In this document: positions 7,079-16,898 of the stretch, in pieces
How the letters are laid out: each line of letters starts with the position of its first letter
How positions within the stretch are numbered: the first letter of the stretch is position 1
Assembly (NCBI GenBank): GCA_947586255.1
Contig: CANPXP010000012.1
Location: forward strand, 1 to 59,268
Direction of reading: 5' to 3'
Source of the DNA: an uncultured Lachnospiraceae bacterium
GTDB lineage: Bacteria; Bacillota; Clostridia; Lachnospirales; Lachnospiraceae
DNA: 59,268 bases
The notes under the pieces: generated by a model
Databases searched by the model: none
What the model was told of the DNA's origin: nothing
What the model saw: only the letters and a program-made list of their open reading frames with translations
Translations under genes and position numbers: made by a program

Positions 7079-9716
7079 ACTTACCCCGATGATGCAGCAG
7101 TATATGGAAACCAAAAAAGAGTATCCGGACTGCATCCTGATGTACCGGCTCGGTGATTTCTATGAAATGTTCTACGACGACGCCCTTCTGGCCTCCAAAG
7201 AGCTGGAGATCACGCTGACGGGCAAAAGCTGCGGACAGGAGGAGCGCGCGCCGATGTGCGGCGTGCCGCATCACGCCCTGGAGGGCTACCTCGGCAAGCT
7301 GGTATCCAACGGGCACAAGGTTGCCGTCTGCGAGCAGATGGAGGACCCGAAACTCGCCAAGGGGATCGTCAAACGCGAAGTGGTGCGCATCGTGACGCCG
7401 GGCACAAACCTGAACCCGCAGTCTCTGGAGGAGACGAAGAACAATTATCTCGTGTGTATCGTCTATTTTCCCGGGAAAATCGGCATATCCGTCGCGGACG
7501 TCACCACGGGGGATTATTATCTGACGGAGGCCGAAGACCTGCGCAAACTGCAGGATGAGATCAACAAGTATGAGCCGTCGGAAATCATCTGCAACGAACC
7601 TTTTCTCGTCAGCGGCTATGACATTGAAGACCTGAAAAATCGCCTGAACATCACGGTCTATTCCCTGGCCGCCCACTATTTTGACGAGGATTGCTGCCGC
7701 CGAGAGCTTCTGCAGCATTTCCGCGTGAATTCGCTGTCCGGGTTAGGCGTCGAGGACTTCCCGACAGGCATGATCGCCGCGGGTGCGCTGCTGCAGTATC
7801 TGTATGAGACGCAGAAGACCTCTCTTTCCCACTTCACGCATATATATCCGTACCTGTCGAGCAAGTACATGCTCCTGGACAGCTCCACCAGACGGAATCT
7901 GGAGCTCACGGAGACGCTGCGGGAGAAGCAGAAGATCGGCTCGCTGCTCGGCGTGCTGGACCGGACGAAAACGGCTATGGGCGGGCGTCTTCTGCGAAAA
8001 TACATCGAACAGCCTCTGATTGACCGCGAGAAGATAACGCGGCGCCTGGACGCGGTGGAAGCGCTGTGTCGAAAAAGCGTTGACCGGGACGAGCTGCGGG
8101 AGTATCTGTCCGCCGTCTATGACCTGGAACGGCTGCTCGGCAGGATAAGCTACAAGACCGCGAATCCCAGAGATCTGATCGCCCTGCGCAATTCCCTGGC
8201 CATGATTCCGTCCATCAAGACCGTTCTGTCCGATCTGGACGCGCCACTCTTAGCCGAGATCAACGAGCACATGGATTCCCTGGAGGACATCCATCGCCTG
8301 ATCGACAGCGCCATCATAGAGGATGCGCCGATCTCTGTCAGGGACGGCGGCATGATCAGAGAGGGCTTCAACGAGACGATCGACTCTCTCAGGAACGCCA
8401 AGACAGACGGCAAGAGCTGGATTGCGGCGCTGGAGGAGGAGGACCGCGAGCGCACCGGCATCAAGAATCTGCGCATCAAGTACAACAAAGTATTCGGCTA
8501 TTGCTTCGAGGTGACAAATTCTTATCTGAATCTGGTGCCGGACGACTATATCCGCAAGCAGACGCTCGCCGGCGCCGAGCGCTATACCACGCCGCGCTTA
8601 AAGGAGCTGGAGGATTCCATCCTGAATGCGGAGGACAAGCTGGTCGCGCTGGAATACGACACTTTCTGTGAGATACGGGACACGATCGCGGCGCAGATGG
8701 AGCGCATACAGCAGACGGCGCGGAGCATCGCCAGACTGGACGTGTTCGCCTCCCTCTCCTATGTGGCGGAGCGCAATCATTATGTGCGCCCCTCGCTCAA
8801 TGAAAAGGGCGTCATCGACATCAAGGACGGCAGGCATCCCGTGGTGGAGCGGATGATCAAGGGAGACATGTTTATCGCCAACGACACCTATCTGGACAAT
8901 CAGAAGCGCTGTATCGCCGTGATCACCGGCCCGAATATGGCCGGCAAATCCACGTACATGCGGCAGACGGCGCTGATCGTGCTGATGGCGCAGCTAGGCT
9001 CTTTTGTTCCAGCGGGCAAGGCAAATATCGGCATCGTGGACCGCATTTTCACACGCGTCGGCGCCTCGGACGATCTCTCCAGCGGACAGTCCACCTTTAT
9101 GGTGGAGATGAACGAGGTGGCGAATATTCTTAGAAACGCGACGCCCGACAGCCTGCTCATTCTGGATGAGATCGGCAGGGGAACTTCCACCTTCGACGGC
9201 TTGAGCATCGCGTGGGCGGTCATCGAGCATATCAGCAACCGCAAGATACTGGGCGCGAAGACGCTGTTCGCCACGCATTACCACGAGCTGACCGAGCTGG
9301 AAGACAAGATGGACAATGTGAACAATTACTGTATCGCCGTGAAGGAAAAAGGCGACGATATCGTGTTCTTGCGCAAAATCGTGAAGGGCGGCGCGGATAA
9401 GAGCTACGGCATTCAGGTGGCCAAGCTCGCCGGTGTGCCGGACATGGTCATCGAGCGCGCCAAAGAGATCGTGGAACAGCTCAGCGACAACGATATCATC
9501 GAGAAAGTGCAGAAGATTGAGGTCGGCGGCAAGAGCGAGCGGCGCAAACCGATCAGATACGACGAAGTGGATCTGGAGCAGATGTCTCTCTTCGACACGG
9601 TAAAGGACGAAGATATCATCCGGGAGCTGCAGGAGATCGACGTCGGAAATCTGACGCCCGTGGAGGCGTTAAATACGCTCTACCGCCTGCAGAACAAACT
9701 GAAGAACCGCTGGTAG
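7071..9716 (+). CDS. mutS: DNA mismatch repair protein MutS
   Basis: MutS recognises base mismatches and recruits MutL. The 881-residue protein has the mismatch-wedge motif GDFYEMF (F30 and E32), the connector, lever and clamp regions, and a C-terminal ABC ATPase. Walker A is GPNMAGKST at about 620-628, followed by the STFMVEM signature, LLILDEIGRGTSTFDG (Walker B) and ATHYHELT. The start is the ATG at 7071 inside the end of miaB; a reading seven codons longer lacks a good ribosome site. The C-terminal dimerisation segment ends at KLKNRW. mutL follows after ten bases. Confidence 0.97.
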   Translation: MAELTPMMQQYMETKKEYPDCILMYRLGDFYEMFYDDALLASKELEITLTGKSCGQEERAPMCGVPHHALEGYLGKLVSNGHKVAVCEQMEDPKLAKGIVKREVVRIVTPGTNLNPQSLEETKNNYLVCIVYFPGKIGISVADVTTGDYYLTEAEDLRKLQDEINKYEPSEIICNEPFLVSGYDIEDLKNRLNITVYSLAAHYFDEDCCRRELLQHFRVNSLSGLGVEDFPTGMIAAGALLQYLYETQKTSLSHFTHIYPYLSSKYMLLDSSTRRNLELTETLREKQKIGSLLGVLDRTKTAMGGRLLRKYIEQPLIDREKITRRLDAVEALCRKSVDRDELREYLSAVYDLERLLGRISYKTANPRDLIALRNSLAMIPSIKTVLSDLDAPLLAEINEHMDSLEDIHRLIDSAIIEDAPISVRDGGMIREGFNETIDSLRNAKTDGKSWIAALEEEDRERTGIKNLRIKYNKVFGYCFEVTNSYLNLVPDDYIRKQTLAGAERYTTPRLKELEDSILNAEDKLVALEYDTFCEIRDTIAAQMERIQQTARSIARLDVFASLSYVAERNHYVRPSLNEKGVIDIKDGRHPVVERMIKGDMFIANDTYLDNQKRCIAVITGPNMAGKSTYMRQTALIVLMAQLGSFVPAGKANIGIVDRIFTRVGASDDLSSGQSTFMVEMNEVANILRNATPDSLLILDEIGRGTSTFDGLSIAWAVIEHISNRKILGAKTLFATHYHELTELEDKMDNVNNYCIAVKEKGDDIVFLRKIVKGGADKSYGIQVAKLAGVPDMVIERAKEIVEQLSDNDIIEKVQKIEVGGKSERRKPIRYDEVDLEQMSLFDTVKDEDIIRELQEIDVGNLTPVEALNTLYRLQNKLKNRW

Positions 9717-9726
9717 GAGAGACAGT

Positions 9727-11649
9727 ATGGCGATTATCAATATCCTGGATCATCAGACAATCGATAAAATAGCCGCGGGAGAGGTGGTAGAGCGGCCTTC
9801 CAGCGTCGTCAAGGAACTGGTGGAGAACGCCATCGACGCGGGAGCCGGCGCGGTCACTGTGGAGATCAAAGACGGCGGCACATCGCTGATCCGCGTGACG
9901 GACAATGGCTGCGGCATCGAGAAGGAGCAGATCCGCAACGCGTTTCTCAGACATGCCACCAGCAAAATCACCTCCGCCGACGATCTGACCTCGCTTGCCA
10001 GTCTCGGCTTCCGCGGCGAGGCGCTCGCGAGTATCGCCGCCGTCTCAAAGGTGGAACTGATTTCCAAGACCCCGGACCAGCTGACGGGAATCCGCTATGT
10101 CATCGAGGGCGGCGCCGAGCGGGAGACGGAGGAGATCGGCGCCCCTGACGGCACCACGGTGCTTGTGCGCAGTCTCTTCTACAACACGCCGCCGCGCCGG
10201 AAATTCCTGAAGCAGCCCCAGACGGAGGGCTCTTATGTGGCCGAGCTGATGGAGCATCTGGCCATGTCCAACCCGCATGTCTCGTTTCAGTTCATCGTCA
10301 ACGGACAGACGCGCTTTTACACCACGGGAAACGGCGATCTGAAGGAAATCATCTATCGGATCTACGGCAGAGATATCGCGGGACAGCTCATTCCCTTTTT
10401 CCATGAGGCTGAGGGCATGACGATAGAAGGCCTCCTGGGAAAACCGATCATCAACCGCGCCAACAGGAACTATGAGATCTTCTATATCAACGGCAGATAT
10501 ATCAAGAGCAGCCTGATCGGCAGGGCGGTTGAGGAGGGCTATCGCGAGTATCTGATGCAGCACAAATTCCCGTTCTGCGTGCTGCACTTTCGAATCGACG
10601 CGCAGCGGATCGACGTGAATGTGCATCCGACAAAGATGGAGGTCCGCATCGCCGACGGCCCCGCATTCTGTGATACCGTCCGGGATGCGATACATGACGC
10701 GCTCCACGAGACGGAGATGATTCCGGAGATCGCGCTGACAGAGGCAAAACGTGAGGCGGGAGCAGAAAGCGCGAAGGGGAAAGCCGCGCCGGAGCCCTTT
10801 GAGAACAGACGCCTCATGCGGGAGGCCGCGGAGAGCACTGTGGCAGCGCCGGCGCGGACATTCGCTGCCGCGGGACACACGGCGCCCGCACGGCCTGTCG
10901 AAGAGGCGGCGGATCTGTTGATGCGCGATTCCACTGCGTATACAGCCGGAACGAAGGCCACCGACAGGAAGCAGGAAAACGCGGAATATACCGCCACCGC
11001 GCAGCAAAGCGGAACCGCCGCGCAGCTTACGCTCTTCGAGGAGGACAAAATACTGTCCCCGCAGTCGCGACCGAAATTCCGAATCATCGGCCAGCTTTTT
11101 GACACCTACTGGCTTGTCGCCTATGAGGAAAAACTGTTGATTATCGACCAGCATGCCGCCCATGAGAAGGTGATGTATGAGCGGCTGATCAAACGGTTCC
11201 GGGAGCGGACGATCGTCTCCCAGGCGATCAATCCGCCGATCATCGTCACACTGAACGGCCGGGAGCGCGAATGTTACTTGAGACATGCGGAGGATTTCCG
11301 GGCGCTGGGCTTTGCCGTGGAGGAGTTCGGTGGCAGCGAATACGCCGTCCGCGGCGTCCCGATGGATCTGTACGGTTACGGGGAAAAAGAATTTTTCCGG
11401 GAGATTCTGGAGGAACTGGCGGAGGAGACGCTGACGGGCACGCCGGAGAGCATCCGCACCCGCATCGCCACGATGGCCTGCAAAGCCGCCGTCAAGGGCA
11501 ATATGCGCCTTGCTCCGGACGAGGCTGAGACACTGATCGACGAGCTGCTGACATTGGACAATCCGTATCACTGTCCACACGGCAGGCCGACCATCGTCTC
11601 CATGACGAAGTATGAACTGGAAAAGAAATTCAAGAGGATCGTGACATAA
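9727..11649 (+). CDS. mutL: DNA mismatch repair protein MutL
   Basis: MutL couples mismatch recognition to strand incision. The 640-residue protein has the GHKL ATPase domain: the ELVENAIDAGA motif, TDNGCGI and GFRGEAL. A low-complexity, alanine- and glutamate-rich linker spans about residues 340-440. The C-terminal dimerisation domain contains DQHAAHEKVMYE starting at D474, the DQHA(x2)E(x4)E endonuclease motif found in MutL of organisms without MutH. It therefore very likely nicks DNA itself. The start has a GGAGAGAC site. Its last base is shared with the first base of miaA. Confidence 0.97.
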   Translation: MAIINILDHQTIDKIAAGEVVERPSSVVKELVENAIDAGAGAVTVEIKDGGTSLIRVTDNGCGIEKEQIRNAFLRHATSKITSADDLTSLASLGFRGEALASIAAVSKVELISKTPDQLTGIRYVIEGGAERETEEIGAPDGTTVLVRSLFYNTPPRRKFLKQPQTEGSYVAELMEHLAMSNPHVSFQFIVNGQTRFYTTGNGDLKEIIYRIYGRDIAGQLIPFFHEAEGMTIEGLLGKPIINRANRNYEIFYINGRYIKSSLIGRAVEEGYREYLMQHKFPFCVLHFRIDAQRIDVNVHPTKMEVRIADGPAFCDTVRDAIHDALHETEMIPEIALTEAKREAGAESAKGKAAPEPFENRRLMREAAESTVAAPARTFAAAGHTAPARPVEEAADLLMRDSTAYTAGTKATDRKQENAEYTATAQQSGTAAQLTLFEEDKILSPQSRPKFRIIGQLFDTYWLVAYEEKLLIIDQHAAHEKVMYERLIKRFRERTIVSQAINPPIIVTLNGRERECYLRHAEDFRALGFAVEEFGGSEYAVRGVPMDLYGYGEKEFFREILEELAEETLTGTPESIRTRIATMACKAAVKGNMRLAPDEAETLIDELLTLDNPYHCPHGRPTIVSMTKYELEKKFKRIVT

Positions 11650-12602
11650 TGAGCGAGAACAAAACGCCGCTGGTGATCCTGACCGGCCCCACCGCCGTCG
11701 GCAAGACCGCGCTGTCCATTGCGCTGGCGAGAAAGCTTGGCGGCGAGATCATCTCGGCGGACTCCATGCAGGTGTACCGGCACATGGACATCGGCTCGGC
11801 CAAGATCACGCCGGAGCAGATGTGCGGCATCCCTCATCATCTGATCGACATTCTGGAGCCGACGGAAGAGTTCAACGTGGTTCTGTTTCAGCGCCTTGCC
11901 AGGGACGCCGTGCAGGAAATTCGCGGGCGGGGTCATGTGCCGATTGTGGTCGGCGGCACGGGCTTCTACATTCAGGCGCTGCTGTACGACATCGACTTCA
12001 CACAGAATGACGGCGACACCGCACTGCGCAGGAAGCTCCAAAAGCTTGCGGAGGAAGAAGGCCCCGGCGCGCTCTATGAACGGCTGCGCCGGATCGATCC
12101 GGAATCCTGCGAGATCATTCACGCAAACAATGTCAAGCGTGTGATCCGCGCCATTGAATTCTACGAGGAGACCGGGATGAAAATCTCCGAGCACAACAGG
12201 CTGCAGCGGCAGAACGAATCCCCGTACAATTTCGCTTACTTCGTCCTGAATGACGACAGGCAGGCGCTGTATGAACGGATCGAGGCGCGGGTGGATGAGA
12301 TGATGGCGCAGGGGCTTGCGGAAGAGGTGCGGCGGCTGAAAGAGATGGGCTGTACGGCGGACATGGTGTCCATGCAGGGGCTTGGCTACAAGGAGCTTCT
12401 GGCCTGCCTGGACGGAAAGACCACGCTGGAGGAGGCCGTGTACCGGATCAAGCTGAACACCCGTCATTTTGCCAAGAGACAGCTCACATGGTTTCGCAGG
12501 GAGCGGGATGTGATCATGCTGGACAGAGGGGATTACGGCTGCGACGACAACCGCATCCTCGGGCACATGACAGAGATTTTAGACAGGAAAGGCATTTTAT
12601 AG
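11649..12602 (+). CDS. miaA: tRNA dimethylallyltransferase
   Basis: MiaA transfers the dimethylallyl group to N6 of A37, giving the substrate of MiaB. The 317-residue protein has the P-loop GPTAVGKT at residues 13-20, the DSMQVYR motif, GGTGFYIQALL and the C-terminal FAKRQLTWFR that contacts tRNA. Its start codon overlaps the mutL stop by one base, so translation is likely coupled. Two bases separate it from the next gene. Confidence 0.96.
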   Translation: MSENKTPLVILTGPTAVGKTALSIALARKLGGEIISADSMQVYRHMDIGSAKITPEQMCGIPHHLIDILEPTEEFNVVLFQRLARDAVQEIRGRGHVPIVVGGTGFYIQALLYDIDFTQNDGDTALRRKLQKLAEEEGPGALYERLRRIDPESCEIIHANNVKRVIRAIEFYEETGMKISEHNRLQRQNESPYNFAYFVLNDDRQALYERIEARVDEMMAQGLAEEVRRLKEMGCTADMVSMQGLGYKELLACLDGKTTLEEAVYRIKLNTRHFAKRQLTWFRRERDVIMLDRGDYGCDDNRILGHMTEILDRKGIL

Positions 12603-12604
12603 AT

Positions 12605-13906
12605 ATGGAAACAGGCAGGAATGATCTGTTGAAAAAACAGTATGAACAGTTCGGCATCTCCGAGAAGGTTTACGCGTTCGGGGAGGAGATTCTGACCTCC
12701 CTGCGGGAGCGCTTCGCCGGGATCGACGAGATCGCGGAGTACAACCAACTCAAGGTGATCCGCGCCATGCAGGAGGCCGGCGTGAGCGAAGCCTGTCTGC
12801 TCGGCACGACGGGCTACGGCTACAACGATCTGGGCAGAGACACGCTGGAGAAGGTCTACGCGGCGCTCTTTCACACGGAGGACGCCCTCGTGCGCCCGCA
12901 GATCACCTGCGGCACCCACGCGCTTGCGCTGGCCCTGATGAGCAATCTGCGGCCCGGAGACGAGTTGCTTTCCCCCGTAGGCAAGCCCTACGATACGCTG
13001 GAGGAGGTGATCGGCATCAGACCCTCCAGAGGCTCCCTGCGGGAGTACGGAATCAGTTACAGGCAGGTGGATCTGCTGCCGGACGGCTCCTTCGACTATG
13101 AGGGTATCCGCGCCGCGATAGGCGACAGGACGAAGCTTGTCACGATCCAGCGCTCCAAGGGCTATCAGACCAGACCGACGCTGTCCGTCGGGCGCATCGG
13201 CGAGCTGATCCGGTTTGTGAAAGAGATCAAGCCGGACTTAATCTGTATGGTGGACAACTGTTACGGTGAGTTTGTGGAGACGATCGAGCCTACGGACGTG
13301 GGAGCGGACATGGCGGTGGGATCCCTGATTAAGAATCCCGGCGGCGGACTGGCTCCCATCGGCGGCTATATCGCCGGCAGGAGAGACTGTGTGGAAAACG
13401 CGGCCTACAGACTGACGTCGCCGGGGCTCGGCAAGGAGGTCGGCGCCTCCCTCGGCATTCTGTCCGCTTTCTACGAAGGGCTGTTCCTCGCGCCCACCGT
13501 CACGGCAAACGCTTTAAAGGGCGCAATCTTCGCGGCGAATATCTATGAGAAGCTGGGATTTCCTGTGATGCCGAACGGCACCGAAGAGCGCCACGACATC
13601 ATTCAGGCGGTGACTTTCGGCTCGCCGGAAGGCGTCGTCGAGTTCTGCAAAGGCATTCAGGCAGCGGCCTCCGTGGACAGCTTCGTCACGCCGGAGCCCT
13701 GGGATATGCCCGGCTATGACGCCCAGGTCATCATGGCTGCCGGCGCCTTCGTGTCAGGCTCCTCCATAGAGCTGAGCGCCGACGGCCCGATCAAGCCGCC
13801 CTACGCGGTTTATTTCCAGGGCGGCCTGACTTTTCCCCACGCAAAGCTGGGGATTCTCAAGACGCTGCAGAACCTTTCGGACAAAAAAATTGTATACATT
13901 GCGTAA
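12605..13906 (+). CDS. PLP-dependent methionine gamma-lyase family protein (aluminum resistance protein, YnbB)
   Basis: This is a fold-type I PLP enzyme of the family named aluminum resistance protein or YnbB, related to cystathionine/methionine gamma-lyases. The 433-residue protein has the PLP-binding lysine in GSLIKNPGGG (about K243) and upstream signatures GTTGYGYNDLGR and ITCGTHALALAL. The position right after miaA is conserved in Firmicutes (ynbB). The real reaction is unproven; the aluminum name is historical. The start was set at 12605, two bases after miaA ends. A longer reading begins inside miaA and is the wrong frame for homology. Confidence 0.88.
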   Translation: METGRNDLLKKQYEQFGISEKVYAFGEEILTSLRERFAGIDEIAEYNQLKVIRAMQEAGVSEACLLGTTGYGYNDLGRDTLEKVYAALFHTEDALVRPQITCGTHALALALMSNLRPGDELLSPVGKPYDTLEEVIGIRPSRGSLREYGISYRQVDLLPDGSFDYEGIRAAIGDRTKLVTIQRSKGYQTRPTLSVGRIGELIRFVKEIKPDLICMVDNCYGEFVETIEPTDVGADMAVGSLIKNPGGGLAPIGGYIAGRRDCVENAAYRLTSPGLGKEVGASLGILSAFYEGLFLAPTVTANALKGAIFAANIYEKLGFPVMPNGTEERHDIIQAVTFGSPEGVVEFCKGIQAAASVDSFVTPEPWDMPGYDAQVIMAAGAFVSGSSIELSADGPIKPPYAVYFQGGLTFPHAKLGILKTLQNLSDKKIVYIA

Positions 13907-13975
13907 CCATTATGTTAAAATGTGAGAGGCGCATAAGAAAAACAAACAGCGCCGGCAAAAGAGGAGAGTTTATCA

Positions 13976-14212
13976 ATGCGAAAAAACGGTTGGACATGTT
14001 TCCTGCTGATTCTTGCGGGAATCGTGATCGGTGGTTTTATCGGCAGCCTGTTCCCCGCGACGTGGCTGAATTACGGACAATCCTTCGGCCTGACGTCGCC
14101 GCTCGTATTGGATCTCGGCATCCTGAGCATCACGTTCGGCCTTACCATCCATATAACAATCGCGAGCATTTTCGGCATTGCCCTCGCGATCCTGATCTAT
14201 CGGTTGATCTGA
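13976..14212 (+). CDS. DUF4321 family small membrane protein
   Basis: This 78-residue protein has an N-terminal membrane segment (about residues 6-28, rich in I, L and G) and a second hydrophobic segment at about 50-76, with a short loop containing FPATWLNYG between. This fits the DUF4321 family of clostridial inner-membrane proteins. The function is unknown. A GAGGAGAG ribosome site precedes the ATG. It sits between the PLP enzyme and radC and just upstream of the mre genes, where the family is often found. Confidence 0.75.
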   Translation: MRKNGWTCFLLILAGIVIGGFIGSLFPATWLNYGQSFGLTSPLVLDLGILSITFGLTIHITIASIFGIALAILIYRLI

Positions 14213-14261
14213 CATGATCCCTGCCGCAGCCCGGAGAGAAACGCTGTCGGAAAGAGGTTGC

Positions 14262-14969
14262 ATGAAATCGACCAAGTGTGAGAACAATGAGTATTACAGA
14301 ATGCAGAATCTTCCATATGAGAAGTTCGTCGCCTACGGAAGCCGTTCGCTGACCGACTCCGAGCTTCTCGCGATCCTGCTGCGGACGGGTACGCACGGTG
14401 TGAACGCCCGCGAGCTCGGGGAGAAGGTTCTGGCCGAATCCGCGCGCTACGGCAACGGCCTGCTGGGACTGTACCACATCCCGCTGCAGGAACTGCGCGG
14501 AATCGAGGGAATCGGGGAAGTCAAGGCGATTCAGCTCAAGACGGTTGCGGAGCTGAGCACGCGCATGGCACAGGCCAAGGCGAAGAACAGCCTGTCCTTC
14601 AGCCGTCCCGCGTCCGTAGCCGACTATTATATGGAGCGGTTCCGCCATGAGACTGTGGAGTATATCATGCTTCTGCTTCTCGATTCCGGTCTGCATTTGA
14701 TAGAAGAGCACATGCTGTCGCAGGGGACTGTCAACGCGTCCCTGATATCGCCCAGAGATGTGTTTATTCATGCTGTGCAGGCTCGTGCCGCGGGCATGAT
14801 GCTGCTGCACAATCATCCGGGTGGCGATCCGTCGCCGAGCGGCAACGATATCCGCATCACGGAACGTATCGTACAGCTAGGGCAGCTTGCGGACATTCCG
14901 CTTTTCGATCATATCGTCATCGGAGACAACAGCTACTTCAGCTTTAAAGAGCGCGGGCTTATGACTTAG
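14262..14969 (+). CDS. radC: RadC family JAB/MPN domain protein
   Basis: RadC proteins have an N-terminal helix-hairpin-helix (here ELRGIEGIGEVKA) and a C-terminal JAMM/MPN metalloprotease-like domain. The motif HNHPGGDPSPSGND starts at H183 and gives H-x-H-x7-S-x2-D with H185, S193 and D196. The 235-residue length is typical. The old DNA-repair role is doubtful and the substrate is unknown. The start at 14262 follows AAAGAGG with five bases of spacing; an upstream ATG 16 codons earlier has a poorer site. The position immediately ahead of mreB is conserved in Gram-positive and Gram-negative bacteria. Confidence 0.93.
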   Translation: MKSTKCENNEYYRMQNLPYEKFVAYGSRSLTDSELLAILLRTGTHGVNARELGEKVLAESARYGNGLLGLYHIPLQELRGIEGIGEVKAIQLKTVAELSTRMAQAKAKNSLSFSRPASVADYYMERFRHETVEYIMLLLLDSGLHLIEEHMLSQGTVNASLISPRDVFIHAVQARAAGMMLLHNHPGGDPSPSGNDIRITERIVQLGQLADIPLFDHIVIGDNSYFSFKERGLMT

Positions 14970-15013
14970 AGCCGCGCGTAACGGTGTATTTTAAGAAAGA
15001 GAGGAAAGGCGTT

Positions 15014-16024
15014 TTGGCTAACAACGCATTTGGAATTGATCTGGGCACGAGCAATATCAAGATCTATAACCGTTCTGACGACGACGTATTCGTGGAGAAG
15101 AATATGATCGCCATCGAGAACAAAAAGAATCTGTTCGCTTACGGCGACTCCGCGTTTGAGATGTACGAGAAGGCGCCGGCCAATATCCATATTTCCTATC
15201 CGCTCAGCAACGGTGTCATTGCGGATATCCAGAATATGGAAATGCTCGTCAAATATTTTCTGAGCGATCTGATGAAGAACAATCTGCGGCCAGCGGATTA
15301 TTACATCGCCGTTCCATGGGATGTGACGGAGGTGGAGAAGCGCGCTTTCAAGGATCTGATCAAGGAGGCGAATGTCAAGGCGAGACGTGTCATGGTCGTG
15401 GACAAGGCGGTGGCGGACGGCCTCGGCCTCGGCATCGACGTCAAGAATTCACAGGGCGTTCTGGTCGTCAACGTCGGCTTCGACACGACGGAGATCTCGA
15501 TTCTGTCTCTGGGCGGGATCGTGCTGAGCCGTCTGATCAAAGTCGGCGGACGCAAATTCGACGACGCGATCAAAAATGCCATACGGCGCGAATTCAGCCT
15601 GATCATCGGCGGCAAGACGGCGGAGATCGTCAAGATGTCCCTGCAGGATCTGGAAGACCAGCGCGCCGGCGCTCTGGTATACGGCAGAGATATCGTGACC
15701 GGGCTCCCCGTGGAGCGGGAAATTCCGACGAAGCTGATCGACGAATGCCTGGTGGAGCATTTCAACACGATCATCGACAATATCAAGGTCATTCTGGAAC
15801 GCACGCCTCCGGAGCTGGCGGCGGACATTTACCGCCACGGCATCTATCTGACCGGCGGCGCTTCCCAGGTGAGCAAGCTGGCCCACCTGATGAGCAACGG
15901 CACGGGGCTCAAGGTCAATGTCTCCGAGAATCCCATAACCAGCGTAGCTCTCGGGCTTGCCAAGATCATCAACGACGACAATTATAAAACGGTGGCGTAT
16001 GCGATAGAAGGAATGAGTAAATGA
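15014..16024 (+). CDS. mreB: Rod shape-determining protein MreB
   Basis: This actin homologue organises lateral wall synthesis. The 336-residue protein starts with the phosphate-1 loop FGIDLGTSNIKIY and has the later adenosine-loop YLTGGASQVSKL. The hydrophobic and basic sequence fits MreB more than FtsA. The probable start is the TTG at 15014, behind GAGGAAAGG. An in-frame GTG at 14984 would add ten residues not seen at the N terminus of MreB. It overlaps mreC by four bases (ATGA), which implies translational coupling. Confidence 0.92.
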   Translation: MANNAFGIDLGTSNIKIYNRSDDDVFVEKNMIAIENKKNLFAYGDSAFEMYEKAPANIHISYPLSNGVIADIQNMEMLVKYFLSDLMKNNLRPADYYIAVPWDVTEVEKRAFKDLIKEANVKARRVMVVDKAVADGLGLGIDVKNSQGVLVVNVGFDTTEISILSLGGIVLSRLIKVGGRKFDDAIKNAIRREFSLIIGGKTAEIVKMSLQDLEDQRAGALVYGRDIVTGLPVEREIPTKLIDECLVEHFNTIIDNIKVILERTPPELAADIYRHGIYLTGGASQVSKLAHLMSNGTGLKVNVSENPITSVALGLAKIINDDNYKTVAYAIEGMSK

Positions 16025-16890
16025 GTCCAATCGTAAAAAGAAAAGGAGAAAAATTTACTTTGCCGGGTAAATATCTCCTTTTTATTTTAACAATCCTGTG
16101 TACCGGCATGGTGCTGCTCACATTCAACACGACCGTGTTCAGCGGTCCGTTAAGCGCCGTCGCAGGGTATACCGTGGTGCCGTTTGAGAAGGGCATCAGC
16201 GCCGTCGGAAGCTGGCTGTCCGGCCGCTCCGAGGAGCTTGCTCAGATCAGGGAGCTGCTCGCCGAGAACGAGAGCCTGAGGAAGCAGGTGGATGAGCTGA
16301 CAATCGAGAATACGGGACTGCAGCAGGATCGCTATGAGCTGACCAATCTGCGGGAACTGTACAATCTCGACACCCAGTACGATGAGTACGAGAAGACCGG
16401 AGCCCGCATCATCGCCAAGGACACCGGCAACTGGTTTCACTCCTTCGTCATAGACAAGGGCGTGAAGGACGGCATCGCAGTCGATATGAACGTGATGGCG
16501 GGCAGCGGCCTGGTCGGCCGCGTGGTAGACGTCGGCCCGAACTGGGCGAAAGTCAAGTCCATCATCGCGGACGACTCCAATGTGAGCGCCATGGTTCTGT
16601 CAAGTTCCGACAATATGATCGTCTCCGGCAATCTCAAGCTGTACGCGTCAGGTGTCATCGAGTTCGAGCAGCTTGTGGACAGCGACAACGTGGTTGTGGA
16701 GGGGGACAAGATCGTCACCTCCAACATCAGTGACAAATATCTGCCGGGCATTCTGGTCGGCTACATAAGTTCGATCAATCAGGACGCCAACAATCTGACG
16801 AAGTCCGGCTATATCACCCCGGCGGTCGATTTTGAACATCTCGAGGAAGTGCTTGTCGTCATGCAGCGCAAGCAGACGGTAGAAGAGTAG
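16021..16890 (+). CDS. mreC: Rod shape-determining protein MreC
   Basis: MreC links the MreB filament to extracellular wall enzymes. The 289-residue protein has a short basic N terminus, one membrane segment (about residues 19-40), a coiled coil at about 65-105 rich in E, L and Q heptads, and the two-beta-barrel external domain with the motifs FVIDKGVKDGI and GLVGRVVDVG. Membrane topology is N-in. The gene is in the standard mreB-mreC-mreD order. Confidence 0.94.
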   Translation: MSPIVKRKGEKFTLPGKYLLFILTILCTGMVLLTFNTTVFSGPLSAVAGYTVVPFEKGISAVGSWLSGRSEELAQIRELLAENESLRKQVDELTIENTGLQQDRYELTNLRELYNLDTQYDEYEKTGARIIAKDTGNWFHSFVIDKGVKDGIAVDMNVMAGSGLVGRVVDVGPNWAKVKSIIADDSNVSAMVLSSSDNMIVSGNLKLYASGVIEFEQLVDSDNVVVEGDKIVTSNISDKYLPGILVGYISSINQDANNLTKSGYITPAVDFEHLEEVLVVMQRKQTVEE

Positions 16891-16898
16891 AGGTCGCT

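Noticed and set aside
10045..11580. A 511-codon minus-strand frame over mutL
   Set aside because: It is antisense to a well-matched mutL, with no ribosome site and an unnatural composition.
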